From the NCBI GenBank assembly GCA_023412275.1, contig JAEYNY010000031.1, positions 1 to 12,660 on the forward strand: DNA of 12,660 nucleotides, read 5' to 3'. The notes beneath the pieces are model-generated. The model saw only the letters and a list, made by a program, of their open reading frames with translations, did no database searches and was not told where the DNA came from. Source of the DNA: Bacillota bacterium (GTDB lineage: Bacteria; Bacillota; Clostridia; Acetivibrionales; DSM-1351). Both the position numbers and the translations under genes were made by a program. Below, one piece after another: positions 7,762-12,660 of the stretch (position 1 is the first letter of the stretch; each line of letters starts with the position of its first letter).

Positions 7762-7790
7762 TTCTCAACTATTTATTTTCGAAGTATAAT
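7762..7790 (+). promoter_or_regulatory. Promoter candidate for mecA
   Basis: On the plus strand TTCTCA (7762-7767, 4 of 6 matches to TTGACA), a 17-base spacer, and a perfect TATAAT (7785-7790). Transcription would start near 7797 with a leader of about 67 bases before the ATG at 7864. A second TATAAT at 7681-7686 has a poorer -35 partner. The rest of the 297-base divergent region (7567-7863) is AT-rich and I see no gene in it. Confidence 0.5.
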
Positions 7791-7863
7791 ATAGTAAACT
7801 ATTAAAAAATTAATGTTCAGCAGGTTTTCCAGATTAAATTAATTAAAGTAAGTTGGTGATTGA

Positions 7864-8478
7864 ATGAGAATAGAAAAAGTTAATGAAAATGTACTGAGGG
7901 TCACAATCACATTAAATGACCTGGAGGAAAGAAATATTGATATTTCTTCTCTGAATTATAATTCACCTGCCGCCCAGGAATTATTCTGGGATATGATGGA
8001 ACGTGCCGAAGAAGAGTACGGATTTGCATCCGGGGATTCGCAACTGGTATTTGAAGCCTCTCCGGAAAACGAGGACGGATTTGTTGTAACTATAACAAAA
8101 ATAGACTCAGACGGCGAATTTGAATCCATTCAAAAATATATCAAAAGCAAGTATAAGAATTCTGATTTGAGGCAGAAAAAGAAAAAAAGCAAGGTTTGCT
8201 CCACTTTGAACATATACTGTTTTGATTCAATTGAAGACTTATGCCAATTGGCAAAACGAATTTATCCTTTGTACAACGGTGAAAGTGCTGTTTATAGGTT
8301 TAAAAGCAGCTATTACCTTCTGCTTGCCGGGTCTTCATCCTCTCCTCAACTGGAGATAATCATGGATGAGTATTCTGCCCATGTGGGAAATGCCAACTTT
8401 TTTGAAGGCTACCTGAATGAATACGGAGAAAGAATTATCCAAGAAAACGCTTTAGAAACTTTAAACGTTTACTTTTAA
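7864..8478 (+). CDS. mecA: MecA-family adaptor protein for ClpC
   Basis: A 204-residue member of the MecA/YpbH family. These adaptors deliver substrates to the ClpC unfoldase of the ClpCP protease and help ClpC assemble; in Bacillus MecA targets the competence regulator ComK. The N-terminal substrate-binding domain (1-82) starts MRIEKVNENVLRVT and contains the typical LFWDMMERAEEEYGF at 40-54. The C-terminal ClpC-binding domain (about 112-204) includes CFDSIEDLCQLAKRI at 119-133, a YRFKSSYYL strand at 144-152 and the closing YGERIIQENALETL at 187-200, which closely resembles the end of Bacillus MecA. The linker is short and basic (KKKKSK at 105-110), unlike the longer acidic Bacillus linker. 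The ribosome site is modest (GGTGA a few bases before the ATG). It is the only plus-strand gene here and ends at a strong terminator. Confidence 0.93.
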   Translation: MRIEKVNENVLRVTITLNDLEERNIDISSLNYNSPAAQELFWDMMERAEEEYGFASGDSQLVFEASPENEDGFVVTITKIDSDGEFESIQKYIKSKYKNSDLRQKKKKSKVCSTLNIYCFDSIEDLCQLAKRIYPLYNGESAVYRFKSSYYLLLAGSSSSPQLEIIMDEYSAHVGNANFFEGYLNEYGERIIQENALETLNVYF

Positions 8479-8488
8479 TAAAACCATT

Positions 8489-8522
8489 AAAACCGGTTGC
8501 AGCTTTAGCTACAGCCGGTTTT
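8489..8522. terminator. Bidirectional intrinsic terminator between mecA and the PRC-barrel gene
   Basis: Arms 8489-8503 and 8508-8522 form a 15-pair stem with an outer AAAACCGG/CCGGTTTT block, one T-G wobble and one C-A mismatch, and a TTTA loop. T-rich sequence follows on the plus strand (TTTTATATTTATTTATT), and A-rich sequence precedes it, which gives a T-rich run on the minus strand. It lies in the 48 bases between two convergent stop codons and should stop both transcripts. Confidence 0.88.
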
Positions 8523-8526
8523 ATAT

Positions 8527-9294
8527 TTATTTATTATTCATTACCAGGTCAATTACCTTGTCATATGCTTTTGCCAGGTCAAATACATCCTCGTCAATGA
8601 GAGTGTCCTCTTCTATTAATACTTTTCCCTCATTGTCATATATGGTTTTTGATACTCTTTTGCCATTGAGAAAATCACGATGCTTCTTTTCCATAAGCTC
8701 ACTCATTGAACCTGATTCAATATTTTCGTCAATAATTTCATTGTTTGTTTGAATTGTATCCGGGCCATGGTTTTCTGTTCCTGACTCCAGCTTTGAAATA
8801 TCATCAGCAAGTGCGGCTTCAACATTTTCCTGTACAACTATTAGGTTTTTTCCAAAGGTTATAACACTTTCCCGTGGGATTAATCTTATATTTTTTTGGC
8901 CTTTAATTGAAATAAACTCCAGTGCAAATATTGAACAGCTGTTATCTTCATCTATATAAATATCCCCTATTTCACCTATTAAACTTCCCTTTTTAGTCAT
9001 AACTCTTGTGCCTTTAACAGGTATGTTTTTCTGGAGATGGTCTATGGCAGCCGGTATTTTGCTAATATCATTTATAACAGCTTCATTTTCAATCGTCAGT
9101 GCGTATTCACCGATTCCAATTACATCTTTTGCAGAAATTACTTTTGCATTTAGAATCTGTATTCCGTTCTCTACTACCACATAGTCAACTGCACCTTTTG
9201 CAGCATTAACTATAACTCCCTTTACCTTTCCAACTTCTTCACCATCACAAATGCTAATTATAGGTAAACCTATTACCTCTTCAGTTTTTTTCAT
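8527..9294 (-). CDS. Protein with two PRC-barrel-like domains, function unknown
   Basis: A 255-residue soluble protein with no signal peptide or membrane segment. Two PRC-barrel-like beta-barrels are visible: about 4-72 (VIGLPIISICDGEEVGKVKG start) and about 93-156 (GTRVMTKKGSLIGEIGD start), each with the family pattern of a hydrophobic strand, a GxxIGxI-type turn and an aliphatic strand. An acidic, low-complexity linker follows (about 160-205), then a small C-terminal module at about 206-253 with GKVLIEEDTLIDEDVFDLAK. PRC barrels occur in photosynthetic reaction centre subunit H, RimM and many small uncharacterised proteins, usually as protein or ligand docking modules. The frame opens at 9333, but AAGGAGG sits 8 bases before the ATG at 9294, so I use that start. 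It follows the upstream membrane-protein gene by 35 bases and is likely in one operon with it. The specific role is unknown. Confidence 0.8.
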   Translation of the reverse strand: MKKTEEVIGLPIISICDGEEVGKVKGVIVNAAKGAVDYVVVENGIQILNAKVISAKDVIGIGEYALTIENEAVINDISKIPAAIDHLQKNIPVKGTRVMTKKGSLIGEIGDIYIDEDNSCSIFALEFISIKGQKNIRLIPRESVITFGKNLIVVQENVEAALADDISKLESGTENHGPDTIQTNNEIIDENIESGSMSELMEKKHRDFLNGKRVSKTIYDNEGKVLIEEDTLIDEDVFDLAKAYDKVIDLVMNNK

Positions 9295-9301
9295 TAAGCT
9301 G

Positions 9302-9309
9302 ACCTCCTT
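9302..9309 (-). promoter_or_regulatory. Ribosome binding site that fixes the start of the PRC-barrel gene
   Basis: AAGGAGGT on the minus strand, with 8 bases between GGAGG and the ATG at 9294. The two in-frame ATGs upstream (9333 and 9330) overlap the end of the preceding gene and would put this site inside the coding region, adding 13 residues that do not look like part of a PRC barrel. Confidence 0.85.
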
Positions 9310-9329
9310 AAAAATGTAAAACAATTCCA

Positions 9330-10133
9330 TCATTTTAGATTTTTGATAATTTCCGCTCTGACTTCCGGTTTCAATTCATTTTCATACCTTTTTGCAACAC
9401 TGCTCAAGATACTGCAAGCCAAGTCATTAAGTCCCAGTTCCTTATACAGTGTACAAATGTCCAATACTACCCAAAAAACCATATCATTGCTAAGGCTACC
9501 ATAGTCTAAAGCCTTTGTATAGTACTGAACAGCCTGTTCTTTCTGCCCTTTTACTTTACAGTCAAAGGCTTTTAATATTAGAATTTCTGATTCATTAACA
9601 GGTGCACAAGTCTCTTCGGCAACTTCTTGTATGGGAGTATCTTCTAGAATTTCATCACAAGCAACAGTCTCTTCGATAGCTGTCAATTCATAATCTGCCT
9701 CAACTGACAAATCCTCAAGGTTTTCATTGTTTTCAGGAACTTCGGGTGTCTTATTTTCCGATATTTCAGGTTTAAAATAACTTTTTTTCCTTCCAAAAAA
9801 TCGTTCAAGTGCAATGCTGCAATTTATAGAACTTAGCCGGTCAGGAAGGCAAACAGAAACTACTATGCTTATGGTAAAAACCAGAATTAAAAAGAAAATA
9901 GAAGCTATGATCATAAAAAATAAAAATTCAACCTTCTGGTTAATATCTCTAAATCTCTTTATGTATCCAAACATAATAGTATAAGCCGGATTAAAAGTGA
10001 TGCCAAGAATAGCCGCTCCTAATGAAATCGACATTAAAGTACCTAAATCAAGTTCTCTTGATTTATATAGATAGTAAAAAGCCAGCAAAGCTGTAATTAG
10101 TATAGTTGCAGCAGCTATTATACTATATGTCAT
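9330..10133 (-). CDS. Membrane protein with acidic linker and TPR-like tail, function unknown
   Basis: A 267-residue protein that I do not recognise as a named family. Three hydrophobic segments suggest membrane helices at about 3-23, 31-56 and 68-96. They are followed by a short basic stretch (RFFGRKKSYFK at 111-121), which by the positive-inside rule would place the rest in the cytoplasm. Residues 122-182 form a proline-containing, strongly acidic and probably disordered linker. The C-terminal 183-267 resembles tetratricopeptide helices (LKAFDCKVKGQKEQAVQYYTKAL is the clearest unit, followed by LCTLYKELG-like and SSVAKRY helices), so it may bind a protein partner. Start ATG at 10133 has GGAGG 5 bases upstream. 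It precedes the PRC-barrel gene and probably shares its transcript. It could be a membrane-anchored scaffold, but this is inference. Confidence 0.75.
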   Translation of the reverse strand: MTYSIIAAATILITALLAFYYLYKSRELDLGTLMSISLGAAILGITFNPAYTIMFGYIKRFRDINQKVEFLFFMIIASIFFLILVFTISIVVSVCLPDRLSSINCSIALERFFGRKKSYFKPEISENKTPEVPENNENLEDLSVEADYELTAIEETVACDEILEDTPIQEVAEETCAPVNESEILILKAFDCKVKGQKEQAVQYYTKALDYGSLSNDMVFWVVLDICTLYKELGLNDLACSILSSVAKRYENELKPEVRAEIIKNLK

Positions 10134-10251
10134 TGGGTCCTCCAGATTTAACTCTTAATATTAAATTTGTCAACATAATTATCCCCAAAATATTATATTC
10201 GCCATATATTCATAAAAATCCTTCTTATTTTAATTTTTTTTCAAATAAAAG

Positions 10252-10284
10252 ACAGCTATTTGGAATATCATGCAATATAGCTGT
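10252..10284 (-). terminator. Second hairpin downstream of lon, possible backup terminator
   Basis: Perfect 8-base arms ACAGCTAT (10252-10259) and ATAGCTGT (10277-10284) with a 17-base loop. The arms can extend outward through AAAA/TTTT if one G is bulged. On the minus strand it is followed by CTTTTATTTG, a weak T-tract. It may back up the first lon terminator or be a leader structure; the large loop makes it weaker than the first. Confidence 0.4.
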
Positions 10285-10339
10285 TTTAAAGCAATTATTT
10301 TGTTTTACAATTTTAAGCCGTTTTTTATTAAATAAAAAT

Positions 10340-10382
10340 CAGCTTTTCATAAAAAACACAGTGTTTTCTTAATGAAAAGCTG
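10340..10382 (-). terminator. Intrinsic terminator of lon
   Basis: Perfect 11-base arms at 10340-10350 (CAGCTTTTCAT) and 10372-10382 (ATGAAAAGCTG), with an inner helix AAAACA/TGTTTT closing on a 3-base loop. On the minus strand it is followed at once by ATTTTTATT. It begins 33 bases after the lon stop codon. Confidence 0.8.
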
Positions 10383-10415
10383 AAAGCTGTCTGACAATAA
10401 TCATTATTTATTTAT

Positions 10416-12660
10416 CTATTCCTTTTTATGAACAAGTGCATTTTCCAATACTGTATGCATATCCGAAGCACATATGAAGTTTAGAGACTGTCTTACATTC
10501 TCAGGTATTTCTTCTATATCTTTCTTATTATCTACCGGAAGAATTATTGTCTCAATTCCAGCTCTATGTGCAGCCAGCACCTTTTCTTTGAGTCCGCCTA
10601 TGGGAAGGACTCTTCCTCTTAACGTAATTTCACCTGTCATAGCTACTTTTCTGTTTACCGGTAGTCCTGACAAGGCTGATACCATTGCCGTTGCCAGTGT
10701 AATTCCGGCTGAAGGTCCATCTTTAGGAATTGCACCTTCGGGAACATGTATGTGTATGTCATTTTTTTCGTAAAACTTCTCATCTATCTTCAATTCAGTG
10801 CATCTTGACCTTATGAAACTCATAGCAGCCTTTGCAGATTCTTTCATAACATCGCCCAAATGCCCTGTAAGCTCCAACTTTCCGCTCCCCTGCATAAGGT
10901 TTACTTCTATTGAAAGTGTATCTCCGCCTACAGGAGTCCATGCAAGGCCAGTTGCTATACCGATTTCATCCTTTTCTCCCGCATAATCAAACCGGAATCT
11001 CTTCACTCCAAGAAATTTCTCCAGATTATTTCTGTTTACGGTTACGGATTTTCTGTTTTCAGAAACTAAAACCTTTGCAACCTTTCTACAAACAGAACCT
11101 ATCTCTCTTTCGAGATTTCTTACCCCTGCTTCACGAGTATAGTAATTGATTATATCTCTTATTGTTTCTTCGTCAATTCTAATATTTTTTGTTGTAAGAC
11201 CATGTAACTTAATCTGCTTAGGGAGCAGATATTTCATAGCTATATTTGCCTTGTCCTCTTCAGTATAGCTTGAAAGATTTATTAGCTCCATTCTATCAAG
11301 TAGTGGTCTCGGAATGGTATCTAAAGTATTTGCAGTTGTTAGGAACAATGCATTTGACAGATTAAACGGCAATTCCATGTAGTGATCCCTGAAAGCAAAG
11401 TTTTGTTCTGAATCCAGTACTTCCAGCATTGCAGAAGCAGGGTCGCCTCTGAAATCGCTGCTCATTTTGTCTATTTCATCCAGAAGTATCAAAGGATTGT
11501 TTGAGCCTGCCTGTTTTAAGGCTGATATTATTCTTCCGGGCATTGAACCAACATATGTCCTTCTGTGTCCTCTTATCTCAGACTCATCCTTAACACCGCC
11601 AAGAGAAATACGTACATAGTTCCTGTTCAGTGCTTTTGCAATAGACTTTGCGATGGATGTCTTACCGACTCCTGGTGGGCCTACAAGACAAAGAATAGGG
11701 CCCTTCAGGCTGTTCTTCAGCTTTTGAACCGCCAAATATTCTACTATTCTTTCCTTTACTTTTGTAAGACCGTAATGGTCTTTCTCCAGAATTTCTTCTG
11801 CACTTTTCAGATCTATATGCTCTTGTGTTGATTTGCTCCACGGCAAATCAAATATCCAATCAAGGTAGGTTCTTATTACACCTCCCTCAGCAGAGCCCTG
11901 AGGCATCTTCAAAAGTCTGTCCAATTCCTTATGAACCTTCTTTTCAACCTCTTCCGGAAGCCCGGCTGATTTTAGTTTTTCCTTGTATTCTTCAACCTCG
12001 CCGGCAACTCCCTCTCTGTCACCAAGCTCAGTTTGAATTGCCTTCATCTGTTCACGAAGATAGTATTCTTTCTGGAGCTTATCTATTTGTTTTCTTACTT
12101 TTGAATTTATATCTTTTTCAATCTCAAGTATTTCTGTTTCCTGATATAGAATTTCCAGCAGTTTTTCAACCCTTCTCAATGGGTGGAATTCTGAAAGTAT
12201 GGCCTGTTTCTGCTCAACCTTCAGAGGTATATTGTTTGCTATAATATCAGAAACCTGACTTATATTGCTAATCTCCACAACCGAAAGGGCTGTATCTGGA
12301 GAAACCTTTCCGCTTAGTTTTACATAATCCTCAAAGGCCGCAACCAACCTTCTTTTCAATGCTTCTACTTCATTTTCGACAAAGTCCTCTTCTTCTACAC
12401 TTGTCTCAACTACTTCTGCAATGAAAAAAGGTTCATCCTGCACAATTTTCTTTATTTCAGCTCTATTTATGCCTTCAACAAGAACCCTTATTGTATCACC
12501 CTGAAGTTTAAGTAACTGCTTAACCCTTGATATAGTACCGATTGAATAAATATCATCAGCACCGGGAGAATCAGCCGAAGCATCTTTTTGTGCAACAAGA
12601 AAAATCAGTTGGTCATTGATCATTGCCTCTTCGAGTGCCTTTATGGATTTATCCCTTCCT
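10416..12660 (-). CDS. lon: ATP-dependent protease Lon (5' end missing)
   Basis: Lon is a homo-oligomeric AAA+ serine protease that degrades misfolded and regulatory proteins in the cytoplasm. The frame stays open to the right edge, and codons before the first internal ATG (12623) read GRDKSIKALEEA, the conserved Lon N-domain, so that ATG is not the start; roughly 30 N-terminal residues are outside. Counting from that ATG: substrate-binding N domain and coiled coil to about 245 (REQMKAIQTELG at 190-201), Walker A GPPGVGKT at 315-322, Walker B LILLDEID at 378-385, and the protease domain from about 545. The catalytic dyad is S638 in PKDGPSAG (codon 10710-10712) and K681 in GGLKEK (codon 10581-10583), with the 43-residue spacing seen in E. 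coli Lon. All catalytic parts are intact. A terminator follows. The promoter lies outside the window. Confidence 0.98.
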   Translation of the reverse strand, partial: GRDKSIKALEEAMINDQLIFLVAQKDASADSPGADDIYSIGTISRVKQLLKLQGDTIRVLVEGINRAEIKKIVQDEPFFIAEVVETSVEEEDFVENEVEALKRRLVAAFEDYVKLSGKVSPDTALSVVEISNISQVSDIIANNIPLKVEQKQAILSEFHPLRRVEKLLEILYQETEILEIEKDINSKVRKQIDKLQKEYYLREQMKAIQTELGDREGVAGEVEEYKEKLKSAGLPEEVEKKVHKELDRLLKMPQGSAEGGVIRTYLDWIFDLPWSKSTQEHIDLKSAEEILEKDHYGLTKVKERIVEYLAVQKLKNSLKGPILCLVGPPGVGKTSIAKSIAKALNRNYVRISLGGVKDESEIRGHRRTYVGSMPGRIISALKQAGSNNPLILLDEIDKMSSDFRGDPASAMLEVLDSEQNFAFRDHYMELPFNLSNALFLTTANTLDTIPRPLLDRMELINLSSYTEEDKANIAMKYLLPKQIKLHGLTTKNIRIDEETIRDIINYYTREAGVRNLEREIGSVCRKVAKVLVSENRKSVTVNRNNLEKFLGVKRFRFDYAGEKDEIGIATGLAWTPVGGDTLSIEVNLMQGSGKLELTGHLGDVMKESAKAAMSFIRSRCTELKIDEKFYEKNDIHIHVPEGAIPKDGPSAGITLATAMVSALSGLPVNRKVAMTGEITLRGRVLPIGGLKEKVLAAHRAGIETIILPVDNKKDIEEIPENVRQSLNFICASDMHTVLENALVHKKE

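Larger units (their letters stand above)
10134..10415. other. Intergenic region between lon and the TPR/PRC operon
   Basis: This 282-base, very AT-rich region holds two hairpins, listed separately, and must also hold the promoter of the leftward TPR/PRC operon. Minus-strand candidates are a perfect TATAAT (10192-10197) without a good -35 box, and a perfect TTGACA (10168-10173) whose 16-base-spaced TTAAAT (10146-10151) would place the start at the ribosome site itself. I cannot choose between them. No believable gene is seen. Confidence 0.4.

Noticed and set aside
7738..7763. Apparent palindrome AAGTA...TACTT upstream of mecA
   Set aside because: Only the outer five bases pair; the centre does not align to one symmetry axis. 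It is AT-rich background.
10146..10173. TTGACA-16-TTAAAT as promoter of the TPR/PRC operon
   Set aside because: The -35 box is perfect, but the implied start near 10139 would fall within the ribosome binding site (GGAGG 10139-10143), leaving no usable leader.
10106..10372. An 88-codon plus-strand open frame between the TPR gene and lon
   Set aside because: It starts inside the TPR gene on the opposite strand, has no ribosome site, runs through both hairpins, and encodes only the Phe/Ile/Lys/Asn mix expected of AT-rich noncoding DNA.
12621..12623. ATG at 12623 as the lon start
   Set aside because: The frame stays open upstream to the edge and encodes GRDKSIKALEEA, which is conserved Lon sequence, so the real start is outside the window.
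1..12660. A hidden mobile, phage, CRISPR or defence system
   Set aside because: Every long frame is accounted for by a housekeeping or operon gene, and I found no transposase, integrase, long repeat array, tRNA-like fold or attachment-site duplication by eye.

Overview
This 12.7 kb window is ordinary chromosomal housekeeping DNA from a low-GC, rod-shaped Gram-positive bacterium, most likely a member of the Clostridia. The evidence is AT-rich intergenic DNA, strong GGAGG-type ribosome binding sites, the gene order maf-radC-mreB-mreC-mreD-(PBP2)-minC-minD, and a MecA-type Clp adaptor, which is a Firmicutes family. A Ruminiclostridium-like cellulolytic clostridium is a reasonable guess from gene order and style, but that is inference.

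Left part (1-7566, all on the minus strand, so read from right to left): a cell-shape and division-site cluster. It starts with maf (house-cleaning nucleotide pyrophosphatase) and radC, followed by mreB, mreC and mreD (the scaffold and membrane parts of the elongation machinery), a class B PBP2 transpeptidase (mrdA), then minC and the start of minD (division-site placement). minD runs off the left edge. Genes are closely packed, and mreC and mreD overlap by 4 bases. Three promoter candidates divide the cluster: a near-consensus one before maf, an extended -10 one before radC, and a near-consensus one inside the cluster between minC and minD.

Middle (7567-7863): an AT-rich divergent intergenic region. 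It carries promoter candidates for maf (leftward) and mecA (rightward) and a degenerate direct repeat that touches the maf -35 box.

Right part (7864-12660): mecA is the only plus-strand gene. It ends at a bidirectional terminator facing a two-gene minus-strand unit: a membrane protein with an acidic linker and TPR-like tail, then a soluble protein with two PRC-barrel-like domains. Neither has a function I can name. Upstream of them, separated by two tandem hairpins, is lon, the ATP-dependent protease, whose first few tens of codons lie beyond the right edge. Lon and MecA both belong to AAA+ proteolysis, so the unknown pair lies between two protein-quality-control genes; whether that means anything functionally is open.

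I see no mobile element, CRISPR array, tRNA, rRNA, riboswitch, phage gene or defence gene, and no clearly new biological system. The least explained items are the PRC-barrel/TPR membrane pair, the private minD promoter, the TTG start of mreC, and the repeat in the maf-mecA divergent region.
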